From Harmonia axyridis (taxonomy: Eukaryota > Arthropoda > Insecta > Coleoptera > Coccinellidae): a stretch of DNA of 64,000 bases. The number at the start of each line of letters is the position of its first letter. Within the stretch, counting starts at the first letter, position 1. This document shows, piece by piece, positions 33,480 through 46,254 of this stretch. Both the position numbers and the translations under genes were made by a program. The notes beneath the pieces are model-generated. The model worked only from the letters and a program-made list of their open reading frames with translations, was not told the DNA's origin and did no database searches. The stretch spans positions 22,422,001 to 22,486,000 of the forward strand of contig NC_059504.1 of the NCBI RefSeq assembly GCF_914767665.1, in the 5' to 3' direction.

Positions 33480-33905
33480 GGCCCTGCAAATACGACAAAA
33501 CTACAAGAAACCCAAAAGTGTATCACTGTACCAAAGTTTTTTTTTAATTCTACTAAACTACCACTAGTTCACCAAAAAAGTTCTGGAGGAAAGAAGCGGA
33601 CACTGTTCCAGAAAAAATATCACGCTCTAGATTTGCATTCGAAATCAGCATTTCACATGATGAAAACTTCAAATCGGAATATCTATGCCTAATTTAAGTT
33701 GAATATCTTGTGAAGGATAGGTGCTATGAAAAAAAACTAGAAAAAAATGAAACTTAAGCACCCTGTACCTCGCAAACAAGCGTTTGCGTGCCCATGTTTC
33801 TGAGACTTTTTCTCCTGAAATAATCCGAGGAATTTGTCATTTTCGTTTATACGTCCAATTTAGGAACACCCTGTATAATAGCAGATTCGACATTTCGTTC
33901 AATCC
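33480..33905 (+). repeat. Dispersed repeat related to the right arm of 1897-5420
   Basis: Blocks shared with 4430-4945 in the same orientation: CTACCACTAGTTCACCAAAA versus CTACCAGTGGTTCGCAAAAA, AGAAGCGGACACT, CATCATGTGA-type text (TTTCACATGATGAAAACTTC), GGAATATCTATGCC, and the end TTAGGAACACCCTGTATA. The copy is diverged and single-armed. The ACACCCTGTAT end suggests a Tc1/mariner-type non-autonomous origin. Confidence 0.7.
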
Positions 33906-35077
33906 ATTCGGGTATTTCATGCTGAGTGAACCTATTATTATTTGAAAAAAAAATGGTCCATTTGGAAGTGAAAATAAATAAAAAGTCAAAAAACAAACGG
34001 CGTCCCAAAATGGCGAAAGCGCATGGGGGGGGCCAGCATTTTCATAAATCCCCCAGCACGTAATTCCTGTCGACGACCCTGTCAACAATAGTTGAGGTAT
34101 CTTAAGAAATGTTTATTAAAGCTTCGTTTTCCTTGGGATCACTTGGACTTAATTAGTTATTAAGGATTCTTTTTATCAATATTCTATAAAAATTTAATAA
34201 TTTGAATTTTATAAAATCAATTTTCTAGTCGAACCATGGAAAAATTTTTGGTTAATATATTATTATTATTTATAGTTGTTGAGAAAGCATTCTTAGCGGG
34301 AAATGGGGAAAATACTAAATCAAAATAATTTAGAAAATGGTACATGGTGGTTTAAAATTCTCTTTGTCTTACCAAATATCTCAACTCATAAGAAAAATTC
34401 TGGCTTTGAATGCATCTTTTCAGAGTATTTCATCTACCCTATTCTTCAGACCTGGCTGCTTTTGACATCTTTATATTGATGAATCATAAATGAAAATAAT
34501 CTGTCCTCTTGAAAATCTGAAATATAAAATATTTCTATTTATATTTGATCTGTGGATCTCAGTACATAATCGGACGACAAATGTTATATTGGTAAATCAA
34601 TATGATTTGCATTGAAATGAAGTCAATGTCTATCATAAGATTGCTTTCTGAGTCCCTGCTCTCTCCAGCCTCTGTCCATTCATAGAACACATATCCGCTG
34701 TCGAGAATGACAAATGTTCTTGATCCCCCTGAAATTTTCAGAGACATACGACTTGAGGAACAGGTGGCATTGGATTAGATTCCGGGGGATTCATCAATCT
34801 CTTCGTCTGATTCATGTCCGGACAACAATCATTCAGATGTGCTATTGCCGAAGGAATATCAACGTCTTCGGATCCTCGGATTCTCATTCAGCATTGGCTT
34901 TTCTTTTGTCGAAATCGGAAGGTTACCCTACATTTGGGCAGTGTTCATTCGGAAATCAACATTCTATAATGGAATGGATTTTTCTAGATGTGACTAGCTT
35001 ACCTACACTGTATCAATTCCGTTCTAATCTTCGGAGAGATAACTGTTGTCCGATATTTCGCGTATATATTCCTAATT
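33906..35077. other. No gene recognised
   Basis: AT-rich with a G-run near 34025 (CATGGGGGGGGCC) reminiscent of hAT-type ends but unpaired. 34640-35070 is somewhat less AT-rich, with an open frame at 34714-35085 that I do not recognise. The Tc1-like element starts at 35080. Confidence 0.35.
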
Positions 35078-35079
35078 TA

Positions 35080-36509
35080 CACTGATCAACAATTGATAGG
35101 GATCACTTACTTGTTCTAAATTTATTTCTGGAATATTCGCTCCAAGATTATGAATTTAGTCAGATATCAGTGTATTTTCAGTTGATAATATGGTTCACTT
35201 GAGAAAAGAATGAAAAAATGGAAAGTTGAAGAGAAAAAAAGACTTTATTAGGAACACTCAAAATTCTGTGTTTGAATAACATAAAAATTTTATGATGAAA
35301 CCACAAGAAGGCTGAAGTTTCGGTTAAGCTAGTACCTAGTTGGTCCCCCACGAGCTCGTCTCAAGCATTCTACCCTACGAGGCATACTTTCGATCAAACG
35401 ATTTATAAAATTTTGGGGCAAATTCGTCCAAATATCCCGTAAAGCGTTAGAAAGGTCCTCCAGGTTATTGATCGGTTGTTCTAAGGTTGACAAATGTCTA
35501 GACATCTCAGACCAGACATGTTCGATGCAATTCATGTCTGGAGAGCGAGCTGGCCAGTCCATCCTATCAATAGCATGAGTTTCTAGCACTTCATTAACCA
35601 GACGACTACAGTGTGGACGGGCATTATCGTCAATTAAAATAAAATTCTCGCCCACGGCAGCCGCAAACGGAACAATTATGGGTTCAATAATCATATCGTG
35701 ATATCTCTGGCTGGTCATGGTGGTGTTCTCAGAACAACCAACTCTGTGCGTTGGTTCAAACAAATGCCTCCCCACACACATATAGAACCTCCGCCAAAAG
35801 CTGTTGTGGGTACCATAAACTGTTCTGCATACCTTCGACCTCTTTCCCTCCAAGCAAGAATACGTCCATCGGAGTTGACCAAACGAAATCTAGACTCATC
35901 CGTAAATAAACATCGGCTCCAATCTTCAAGTGTCCAATTGCGTTGCTCCTCAGCCCATTGCCGTCGATGAACCCGGTGTTCCCTATTCAAACGGGGATGT
36001 TGTACCCTCCTACGTGCTCTCAAACCACGAACATGTAGTCGTCGTCTTACAGTCTGGTTCGAAATTAGAACTCCTGTTGCAACTCTCAGTGATCTATTGA
36101 GCCGCGACGACGGGTAAGTGGGACACTTCTCGCTGGGACAAACCTTCCTGTATCCACCGTATGATTTGGTCCAGTTACACAGGAGCCTAACATCTTCTCG
36201 GCATGACTGATAAGCTGATATTGTTCTCATTTCTTCAATTATTGTCACCTTATGTGTTTGAACGAGAGAAAAAAACAGATTTAATGACAAATACCACATT
36301 GCTTTTCACTCCACCTGTAACAGCCTACAGATAATAATCGATTTTGTGAACAAGAGCCGATGAAGTGAGGAAGACTTTGATATAATCAACTCAAAACATC
36401 TTACTTTTTCCTTAGAGAACATATAATGTACAGATATTCACGAGATAACTTGAAAAAAATACAAATGAAGAGAAGTTCATAAGTGATCCCTAGCAATTGT
36501 TGATCAGTG
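35080..36509 (-). mobile_element. Tc1-like (DD34E) transposon, copy 1
   Basis: Ends CACTGATCAACAATTGATAG at 35080 and the inverted copy finishing ATCAGTG at 36509, each flanked by TA (35078-35079 and 36510-36511); length 1430 bp. The terminal repeats share about 30 bp including AGGGATCACTTA. It carries one degenerate transposase gene on the minus strand. A second, shorter copy lies at 41364-42469 on the plus strand, so the pair forms an inverted repeat spaced about 4.9 kb apart. Confidence 0.9.
35329..36204 (-). pseudogene. Tc1-like DD34E transposase, frameshifted, with HTH deletion
   Basis: The start codon homologous to MPRRRLAPVQLDQ in copy 2 is at 36204. The coding region has a stop early on, then LDQIIRWIQEGLSQRE, then a deletion of about 48 codons relative to copy 2 that removes most of the paired-like helix-turn-helix. 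RSLRVATGVLISNQTVRRRL, WSRCLFTDESRFRLVNSDGR (first Asp), GGGSICVWGGICLNQRTELV follow in one frame and EPIIVPFAAAVGENF, LIDDNARPHCSRL (second Asp), WPARSPDMNCIEHVWSEM (Glu) in another, to a stop at 35329. I count 34 residues between the second Asp and the Glu, so all three catalytic residues remain, but frameshifts inactivate the gene. Confidence 0.9.
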
Positions 36510-36511
36510 TA

Positions 36512-39500
36512 TTTGAAGAATATGGAATATTCCATGTCTATCTAGTCACGAAGTGTGCCGTTTGTTGGGAAACTTTTGGAACCATTCATTGCCTTAAATA
36601 CTTGAGATCGGGCATATTATGTGTGCTGAATTGAATTATCCTTCGAAAAATAAGGAGTTTAAGGAACCTATATCTACTCCAAATTTGATCTTCATATCTC
36701 AAAAACTGAAACAGATATAAAAAACCAAAAAGTCTTGAAATCTTAACGTTCCCTAGTTCAGTAACGAAGCATTTGGGGATACACGCTTATGGAAAATAAT
36801 GTCTCTTTTCGACCTGAAAAATACGCTCGTGATATCTTGATACTGAATTATGAATCAATTTTGAATATGTGAAATTGATTGATTACCTAGAAAAGAAACT
36901 TAAAAAAAAAACTGAAAAATCAAAGAATATCAAAAATACAGTGTTAATCAAAAAGACCCACCACCACCTTTTTATTTTTCTGAAGATCGAACTAAATAAC
37001 ATAAATTCAAATTCGAAATAATTCTCAACAAAAAATATTAGATATGATCATGAATGCCCTCGTAAGGGCCATTAAGATAAATTATTTCAAATGGTCCTTA
37101 CCTAAGTCGTATTTAATCTGAGAGGTACTGAAAAAACCTTTTCAGTAATACTAATTATGTTTGAGCTTACACTGAATCTCATTGAATAATTTAAGTACAC
37201 AGGCCAACCAAACGAAAAACATTAGTGCTAGAAATCCAACTGATTTGAATGCACAGACTTGAAGAAAGCCGCCATTTCTGTCAGTTCTAATTTTCGAGAT
37301 ACAGGTTAATTGATGTTCTGATAAAAGCCAAAAATAAAAAAATTTATATTTCTTTCACCTGGAATTATGTCTGAATCAATTTTCCCTACTAGGTGAACCA
37401 GACCTGCTCAAACCTATGTTCTGAATTACTTATTTTATTCTTCGAATTGCCTTTCAATCTGTACTCCAATATTTGCTTTATTTCCACTAATTGACAGTCT
37501 GTAACACCGTTCCTTAATCGAACTCGATTTGGTATACCTATTATTATTGAGTGGAGTGGTAGTAGCTATGAAACCATTTCGATGTTTTTTGTCATGTATT
37601 TGGTAAATATACTTCATTTTGGGGATCAGGATAAATATTGGGCCCCATATTTGGTATGTAAAAATGTTGAACATTTCCATGTCATGAACAGGTTGGTCAG
37701 AGAATGTTGACCAACGTTCACTTATCTCCGGTTGATATGTTCTTTCAACCCCTGGAAGAGCGGCTTTCCAGAGGTCTCGGAGAATGAATAATTATGTTAA
37801 TTTCAAAAAGATTTTATGTGTGAGCCCGGCCCGTTGCTTCAATGGACAGGTCTTTTAGTTGACTTTCTTTCTCTAGGGACATGATTAGTTTTCTGGGTTA
37901 ATAAAAGTCGATTAAAATTTTACACTTAAATATAATAAAGAAAAATAAAAATATCCAAAATTACAATATCCACGAAGTTTATATTTCTGACTCAACGGCC
38001 AGAACTTTATGATTAAAATCAAAAAATGTCTCAAATAATCTATTATTCAAACAAAAGAAACAAAATAACCAACTTAGAACTTGGGAGAATCGGGACTACT
38101 CAAATAAAATTATTTTCATTGAAAAAGTATTCAAAAATCAACAAATAAAAATAAAAATTAAATAGCCAAAAGATTGTTAACTTGCCCTTATCCCGCGGTG
38201 CTAGGTGAATTATTAGGCCCTGCCTAAACCTAATTTTAGTTTCTACAAACTTTTCACTCGGAACGTGTAATTCCTCTTCAATAACTCCACTCCCGATTCG
38301 CGCACTCCGAGCTAATTTAATTTATACCAAAACAAATTCTTAAACTCTATCCAAAAAAAAATAATCCCTGTTTTTCTATTTCTGACCTAATTCTTCCTGT
38401 CTCAGAGCCAAAACAATCCTTTTTCTTGAATACTTAAAATCTCGAAAACTAACTCATATACCAATTTACCATTCTATTTAACTTATCCTCATTGAATATT
38501 ACTCTGATCTTGAAAAGAAATTGTTTTGCTCTAAGTCCGGTTCCGCGACCGACGTTCGAATTCTCAACCCTTCTCAATAAGAGACCCTAAGCGATAGGTA
38601 CTGACTTCTTCCTTCAACCTCAAAAAAATCTTAACATCGTACTTATCTAAGACCGCCCCAACAATTGCCCAAGATACCATGCCAATTAGATCATTGGTTA
38701 GAAAATTTTTTATCCTTCTTCAATTTGTCGTCAACAGACCCCACCTCGACTTCAAACTAGATTTTTCTGCCGTCTCATCAAAAAAACATACTTCGACTTT
38801 GCCTAACGAACTTTTAGCTGTGTCATCTGAGAACGACCATGACGGTTTTTCGCATGTATCGAACTCAGATAAGTCAAGATTTCCCCGTATCTGAATTATT
38901 TTTCTTATCCGTGAATAATATATCGATTTCACCAACGCAGTGAGACGATAACTAAGAAAAGCAATAATTGAAAAATAAAACATCCTACTTCTAAGATAAG
39001 ATCAGTTTACACAAGTCGCGATCACTCTTTTGAATTTAACGTATATTCTTTCTGAATAATAATTCCAATAATTTCAATGATTTCCAAATTTCCGATTTAC
39101 TACGATAATTTCAATAATTTCCAAATTTCCAATTTACTACATCCATACAAGGCATAATAGACTCTAAACATAAATGAGCATACCCTGAACAAGATTCTTC
39201 AATAAGACCTTTTACTTTTCGGAGAAAATATCAGTTCCATCCTTCAGCAGTCTTCCTGAACACCCAGACATATCGACTAATGAAGTTCTGATGACGGCAG
39301 CCAATTTGAAGTAAATTTAACAACTCCACAGTGTTTCAACCAAAATATGCTGAACAACCTCATATGGGACCTGAATATCTCAATGGAGTCTACTGAAATT
39401 ATTGCTTCCAGATTGAAAGAAAAAACTACTTTTTTTACTACCTAAGTCCTACTCTGCTGTTGTAGCGGTACTACCCTACTGAAATCCATGCTAGCAAGTC

Positions 39501-41361
39501 GAGTTACTTCTGTATATAAATTTTCTGATAAATACTTGAATTAATATGTTTGTGTTAATAAATACTTCCATCCATGTGTTTTTTCAAGCTGACAAAAATA
39601 ATAATAATAATGTGTAATATAAACGGGTAAAATATAGATAATTCACCTGAGGGATATTTCGGATTCCGCACTCAAATTTCAACAAGTTACAAAATTGTCG
39701 CATTAAAAATTTTCTGTATTTATTTCCACTACAGCTGGTCATTTTATCTAACTTCGTTGTCCAATTTATCTACCACGATGTTCTTAACTTATTACTGCTT
39801 CATAATAGTATGCAGTAACACCATATTTTCTTTGTGATAGGAAAACTCTAAAATGTTATGTTGAAAAATTCAGAACATTTTTTACTTGCTCGATTTCGAA
39901 GAATTATCAATGGTTCAATAAACTGGCTTGAATATTGAACAGGTTTTCATACAAGGATATACTCCAATTCCGTCCTTCTGTTGAATAACTTCGGTACTAA
40001 TATTAACGCAATTTCAGAGGCAATGAGATGGAGTCTCTGGTGAAAATGTAGTAGATTTAATTGCCTTTCGTATTATTTTTCCGAACACGTCCCTCCCTTC
40101 ACGATATTCACCACTAGATCATAAGTCGACTCTATAAATAAACCAAGTTGTTAATGTTCATAGCCCTAACATGGCAGTATAGAGCCAAAGTTATGATTGA
40201 AGCTTAATATTATTAGCGATCCCTCTCAATTTCTCTCAGGGTTCGATACAAGCGATAGTTGGGACTGACTCAGGCTATAAATATTATAGATGTTTGTTTC
40301 TGTACTCGAAACTAATTACAGAATGTAATCAATATTTCGGCCATTTGAAAAAATCGTAAATTTAATGCTATAAATAAAGTCTTATACATTTTAAGAGTGA
40401 CTCAGATCATTTCCATGAAATTTTTTATGACTCAGGCTTACTCATATTTTCATTCAATTACTGAAATAAGTACATTACGGAAAATGAATTGAATTGAAAA
40501 TACTGCAATAGAAAAACAGTAACATTCTACACCAGGAAATCATAGAATTCAATGAAAGAAGCACTAATGGGAAATCAGGAGCTTTTGAGCAATCGCTCAT
40601 TTATGATTCAATTGCGCCCTTGGAGACCACAGATGTCTGTGTACTATTTTTTAGCCAACAAAAGCGGAATTGTGGCATGAATGACGACCTCCCAAAAGTT
40701 CCTATCTTCACTTCAGTACTTTCCTAATTTTTTAGTTCATAATGTCCTTCAAATATCGTATTACGTATCAAAGAAATCATCTTATAATAAACTCCAATAT
40801 AAATAAAGAGGAAACCACTTTCGTAGTAGAGTATTTCAGTGATGATCGACGATTTCTAATATTCCAAAATTTGATTCAAATTACATTCTATTGTCCTCTG
40901 ATCTCAAGTTGGAAATCTAGACTTTCGGGTTTATCAATTTTTAAAATATGTGCTCTCGAATTTCAGTCATTATGGAATACATCAATTACTCGATTAATCT
41001 GTAATTAATACCTACTTGTTTAAACAAAATGTCATTGATTACATTGTTTGAAATTTTAATGGGGAAATGAAACAGCTTCTAAGAAAAAAGTTCTAAAGTA
41101 CTCTCGTATATTCTCGTATTTTTCCCTTTTTCGTCTGATAATCAACATACATTACCGGTTGCAAATTCTAAAATTACAGACGTTGTGGACTATGCGTAAT
41201 TGAAAGTTTATTTGTTAAGTTTTTTTGATACTAGTGAATAGTGATATTTGAATTCTTTCAAGAAAAAATGTACTTATTCAATACAATATTCTTCAACTCA
41301 ATCTCCTTCGATTGTGATTTCAAATCTATAAATTATTTACTACGGAATTCTGAACCTAAAA
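36512..41361. other. Long stretch with no recognised gene
   Basis: Nearly 5 kb of AT-rich DNA between the two Tc1-like copies. A direct repeat of about 38 bp (AATTTCAATRATTTCCAAAT) sits at 39069-39145. The segment 37815-38650 has a different texture (CCGCGGTGCTAGG, CCGCGACCGACGTTCG, many CCTAA/TTCAA words) and could be an unclassified retroelement remnant or solo LTR, but no TG...CA ends, partner LTR or coding region was found. No RNA gene seen. Confidence 0.3.
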
Positions 41362-41363
41362 TA

Positions 41364-42469
41364 CACTGATAAACATTTGCTAGGGATCACTTATGAACTT
41401 CTCTTCATTAGTATTTTTTTCAAGTTATCTCGTGAATATCTGTACATTATATGTTCTCTAAGGAAAAAGTAAGATGTTTTGAGTTGATTATATCAAAGTC
41501 TTCCTCACTTCATCGGCTCTTGTTCACAAAATCGATTATTATCTGTAGGCTGTTACAGGTGGAGTGAAAAGCAATGTGGTATTTGTTATTAAATCTGTTT
41601 TTTCTCTCGTTCAAACACATAAGGTGACAATAATTGAAGAAATGAGAACAATATCAGCTAATCAGTCATGCCGAGAAGACGTTTGGCTCCTGTGCAACTG
41701 GACCAAATCATACGGTGGATACAGGAAGGTTTGTCCCAGCGAGAAGTGTCACGGCGGTTCAATGTTTCGCAAAGTGTCGTGAGTCGGGCTTGGAATAGGT
41801 TCAGCCAAAACGACTCAGTAGCTTATGTTCATGGGGGAAGTCGGCAGCGCAGTACAACAGCTGCCCAAGATCGTCTTTTGATCCTCAATGCTAGGAGAAA
41901 TCCCACTTACCCGGTGTCGCGGCTCAATAGATCACTGAGAGTTGCAACAGGAGTTCTAATTTCGAACCAGACCGTAAGACGACGACTACATGTTCGTGGT
42001 TTGAGAGCACGTAGGAGGGTACAACATCCCCGTTTCAATAGGGAACACCGGGTTCATCGACGGCAATGGGCTGAGGAGCACTGCAATTGGACACTTGAAG
42101 ATTGGAGCCGATGTTTATTTGGGGATGAGTCTAGATTTCGTTTGGTCAACTCCGATGGACGTATTCTTGCTTGGAGGGAAAGAGGTCGAAAGTATGCAGA
42201 ACAGTTTATGGTACCCACAACAGCTTTTGGCGGAGGTTCTATATGTGTATGGGGAGGCATTTGTTTGAACCAACGCACAGAGTTGGTTGTTCTGCAGAAC
42301 ACCACCATGACCAGCCAGAGATATCACGATATGATTATTGAACCCATAATTGTTCCATAATTATCAACTGAAAATACACTGATATCTGACTAAATTTATA
42401 ATCTTGGAGCGAATATTTCAGAAGTAAATTTAGAACAAGTAAGTGATCCCTATCAATTGTTGAGCAGTA
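41364..42469 (+). mobile_element. Tc1-like (DD34E) transposon, copy 2, 3' part deleted
   Basis: The left end CACTGATAAACATTTGCTAG at 41364 follows TA; the right end finishes GAGCAGT at about 42469 followed by TA. It is homologous to 35080-36509 in the opposite orientation but lacks the last third of the transposase gene: sequence passes from EPIIVP codons (42355) straight to 3' untranslated text (ATTATCAACTGAAAATACAC). The length is about 1106 bp. Unlike copy 1 it keeps the complete helix-turn-helix region. Confidence 0.9.
41668..42360 (+). pseudogene. Tc1-like transposase, C-terminally truncated
   Basis: An open frame of 230 codons starts MPRRRLAPVQLDQIIRWIQE. The amino half holds the DNA-binding domain (GLSQREVSRRFNVSQSVVSR, about residues 24-43, a helix-turn-helix; second bipartite part around RSLRVATGVLISNQTVRRRL). 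The DDE domain begins with WSRCLFGDESRFRLV (first catalytic Asp; Gly replaces the Thr seen in copy 1) and SICVWGGICLNQRTELV. The frame ends at EPIIVP by deletion, so the second Asp and the Glu are gone and the product cannot catalyse transposition. It could in principle still make a DNA-binding fragment able to occupy Tc1-like ends; that is speculation. Confidence 0.85.
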
Positions 42470-42471
42470 TA

Positions 42472-44345
42472 CATTCAAATTTTATCAGTTATACCTCTGA
42501 GTTTTGTGATGAGATGAATATTATTGGAATATTTCAGTCAAGCAACAAAAAGAACTTTCCTCCGAATAAAAGCTGCAATTTGTTCCATGAACGAAATTAA
42601 AACGATAAAAATGAGAATATTAAGAAAAATTGAACTGATGAATGTAAAAACATAAAAACTATATTTCTGTTGATATTTAAGGCATGCTATTAGAAATTAC
42701 TCTCAAAATGTGTAGCTTGCTACTGCTAGTTATTAAAAATCGAGAGATAAAAAATGTGGTCTCAATATTCCTAAATATTATTGAATATCAAAAGTGGATT
42801 AGATAAAAGGCAATGTATGAAGTAATGAATTCATTTGCAGAATCTGAATGAAGTCAAAAGTATTCACAAATGTTCAAAATTTTTTGTGAACAAATATTAG
42901 GGTCAAATTCTTTTTTTTTTGAAGCGGAATACAGGATTCTGATGATCGAAATTCTGATGAGGATGAGATATTATTGACGCAAGTTTAAACGGAAAAAAAA
43001 TCATTATTAATATCATATTTTACTATATTCTAGGGGATGCTCGAAGTAATGCTTGCTTTATTTGTTTATTAATCAAAATTTTATCAATAACCTATTGTTT
43101 TTAATCATTATCCATAGCTATTTGTTTGATTAAATTGAATCCTTCACAAAAATCATCATGATTCATAAGTATATCGATTATTTCATTTATAATGAATTCA
43201 TGCCAAGTAAAGAATAATCCATTGAATATTATTAGAATCAGATATTACCTTCTTGGTGCAATGGTATTTTGAACTTCCGAATTATGAACTCATATTTTTG
43301 TCATCGTTTGAAAAAAAATTTCTCTACGTAAAAGCCCGTAGAATACCTAATAATAATTTTTGCATTTTTTTCCTTGGGTTAAAATATTTTCGGCATAGAG
43401 GAAACAATAAACTATGTAAAATATGCAGTATTTTTCCCGAACATGCGTCCTAAAGAAAACCCAATAACTCTCTTCCGTTTTTTCTTCCGGAAGCGTATTA
43501 CATCCTATTCCTCGCTGTTTGTATGAATTCTTACACCATAAATTCTGCTGTCTCACACTGCAGGGCATAAACGTCTTCCGTACAGGCTACTCGATCCTTA
43601 TAAAGTAATAAAACCAACGTGTGTTCAATATAAAATTGGTAAGTCATAAAATGTTACAACCCCGAACATATAAATATTAAAGAGAAATGTCACGAGTTTC
43701 ATCCATTACGGAAGTAGTAAAATTGGTGACAAATAATTTAAATTAATAGGATCTGTCGTATAGGGACGACAAGGGGTGATTTTGAGGGGAAATTATATTC
43801 TGGAACCCTTGATGTGGGAGGAATGAATATTTTATCTGGAACCAGAGGAAATTTTCTTCGTTTTCAAATTACCCATGCAGTACTTTTAACAAGTCCCCTT
43901 ACCCTTTCATCGTTATTCAATAAAATAACTAATATAATGTTATTTGGATGGTGAAAAACATTCCAACGACTTATAATACGAGACGTAAGGATAGTAGCTA
44001 ATCTAGCCAGCTGATGTTTGTAAGATGAATCGAACTGATAAATGCACAGAATAATAATAATAGAGGTCTTTATTTTAAAAACATACAAACAATGTTTCTT
44101 GGAATAATTGGAATCGATTGTTAAATCGAGCCTGTTTATGGAGCTGATAGATCGAATAACAGTGTCTTAAAACCTCAAAAATAAATTATGATATACCTAT
44201 GCGAAACTGTCGGCAATGGTGAGAAGTAATATGCCAAGAACAACACGGATTTACACTAAGAAAATTTACCACCACCAATATATGTTGCAATTTTTATTGT
44301 TTACGGAGATTATGGAAAGTACACAATCAGACATATAGTTTAGGT
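42472..44345. other. No gene recognised; possible retroposon tail near 44050
   Basis: AT-rich throughout. AATAATAATAATAGAGGTCTTTATTTT at 44049 read on the minus strand looks like an AATAAA-type signal followed by an (ATT)n tail, as seen at the 3' ends of RT copies at 46200 and 56090, but no coding sequence is attached. TTATTGTTTACGGAGATTAT at 44295 is shared with 14427. Confidence 0.35.
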
Positions 44346-45035
44346 ATACTGATTTTAAAAATGCTTTCGATAGGGTGAATCATAACATCTTGATGGAAAA
44401 ATTGAGCGAGTGTGGAGCGGACTCATGTACCCTCAAGTTTTTTGCATCTTATCTTATCTATTTAGAGTAAAATACGTTCATCTGGAAATTTTCACGCGAA
44501 TTCAGGCGTGCCACAGGGATCAAGCTTGGGACCACTGTTGTTCATCATCTTTATAAACGACTTACCACAAGACCTGAGTTACTCCAGATGTTTAATGTTT
44601 GCAGACTTATAGATCTATAGGAGAATTGACACTGCACAAGATTGCCTGAATCTTCAATCTGATATCGATCTCGTCCATCAATGGATTGTCAAAAATTATT
44701 TACCCTTCAATAAATCGAAATGTGTCATCTTATCCTATACCAGAAGAAGCCATGCTACAGCACCGATGATGGATGATGGAGAAGAACTAAAAAGAGTATA
44801 TAATTGATCTGATTTGATTAATTGATCTGATTTGTTTTCCTCTACGATTTCGTGCCAACAATAAATAAAATCAAAGATTTGGGCTTAGAGAATAAAAACA
44901 CTCTCTTTCTAGGGTCACATCGAGAGTATATCAGCAAAAGCTGCAGTTTGTGATTTGTAATGAGACATTGCAGGGATTTCAGAAATTTCGGTATTATGAT
45001 TCTGTTATATAATTCGATAGTCAGACCCATATAAT
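44346..45035 (+). pseudogene. Jockey-like RT pseudogene
   Basis: Shifting plus-strand frames give YTDFKNAFDRVNHNILMEKL (first catalytic Asp, 44346), GVPQGSSLGPLLFIIFINDL (44510), CLMFADL at the position of the YADD box (the second Asp of the box is lost to a frame change/stop near 44608), HQWIVKNYLPFNKSKCVIL (44678), IKDLGLENKNTLFLGSHRES (44870), and FVMRHCRDFRNFGIMILLYN then SIVRPI (near 44955-45028). The last block resembles the corresponding part of the copy at 12166-13790 (FIIRVCKNFRQ...), so both are jockey-clade. Several stops; upstream RT fingers and endonuclease absent. Confidence 0.75.
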
Positions 45036-45904
45036 ACAGATAGTCAGGACCTTCAAATTGAGGTGTCACATGACATACTTTCCCATTTAAAAAAACAGCC
45101 AATGACCTCATCAAGATCATACCAATGACGTCATCTCTCTCGCATGAATGTCAAAAATTGAATAATCAGAAATATGAATTGAAATATTTCAGCATTTATT
45201 CCATACATTTGCACCATACTGTATGTATGTAACCGAGTTCATAACTAATGGAAATCAGATTATTCCATAACATAATTGTTTGGAATATATAATGTGTTTT
45301 CGACATGTTTACCGGGATTTTCTATACGGATTCATTTCCCTGCATTGAAAACTGTGAATTCTTTATTGCGGTCGATAATGAAATAATAAGAGTCCCGATA
45401 GAACCAATTTATTTTTCAAATTACGATTTTTTTTCCATAATTTTCGATAATGTACCTTGAACATGAAAATTTTTCAATATTACGTTGATACAACTAATAC
45501 CTAGGCCTAGTTTGAGCATCATCAATCTTTTAGTTTTTTCATAGCTTTCCATTTTGTCGGATTATATCCTATATTTTAATGGATAAAGATATCGGACAAA
45601 GTTGTAGTTTGGCAATTCACATTGTATATGGAATTTCACATTGTGTTGAAGCAATAAAAATGCCACATAATGCTTTCACCGAACGAAACCACGATAATTT
45701 TAGTTTTAAGCTTCAAACGTTCAAACTGAATTTGGAGAACTATCAATTGAGGGACCATATTTTAATGAAAAAACTCTTTTGCTCTCAGTTATCAAATCAT
45801 TTCATACGCCTTATTTTATATCTGTAGTCAACGTCGGGACTTTCTAGCAATAATTAATTCAAATAGTCTCAGCATTTCATTATTTTATTTCATTATCAAT
45901 TTAA
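45036..45904. other. No gene seen
   Basis: AT-rich DNA between two RT relics; no coding or repeat signature supported. Confidence 0.4.
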
Positions 45905-46245
45905 ATTATATAAGATTGAAAATAAAATGCTGCCGAACTATTTGTCTGAAAATATCAAGTATATATCTGAAGTGCATGAGTATAATACAAGAAATAGAAA
46001 TAACTTTTATGTGGATTCTTTTCGTACTTGTTCAGCATCGGGGTCAACACTTGTGAAAGGATTAACTTTATATAATGAATTGCCGAATGATATAAAAAAT
46101 TGTGATAATTATAGGAATTTTAGAAAATTATTGATTTCTTACATTAAGGAGCATTATGATTGAATTATTGTTAAAGTATTACTTTCATGTCATTGTTTGT
46201 AAATAGTATATTTTGCTAATAAAGGGTGTTATTATTATTATTCTT
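45905..46245 (+). pseudogene. Non-LTR retrotransposon 3' end with (TTA)n tail
   Basis: The frame reads LYKIENKMLPNYLSENIKYI, SEVHEYNTRNRNNFYVDSFR, LVKGLTLYNELPNDIKN and FRKLLISYIKEHYD to a stop at 46163: the usual carboxyl end of jockey/CR1-like RT proteins (YNTR, then YNxLPxxIK). Some 60 bp of 3' untranslated DNA follow, with AATAAAGGG and then a TTATTATTATTATT tail at about 46230-46250. This last 90-codon piece is intact, unlike most relics here, so the insertion may be relatively young but severely 5' truncated. Confidence 0.75.
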
Positions 46246-46254
46246 ATTATTCCT

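Noticed and set aside
34714..35085. Host exon in a 123-codon open frame
   Set aside because: No recognisable domain, and the end of the frame runs into the terminal repeat of the Tc1-like element.
35698..35970. Plus-strand open frame opposite the Tc1-like transposase
   Set aside because: Antisense shadow of the transposase gene; the same applies to 42054-42327.
38540..38580. tRNA-like TTCGAATTC motif
   Set aside because: No cloverleaf arms or A-box at the proper distance.
37815..38650. Solo LTR or retroelement body
   Set aside because: Distinct texture only; no boundaries, coding motifs or partner found.
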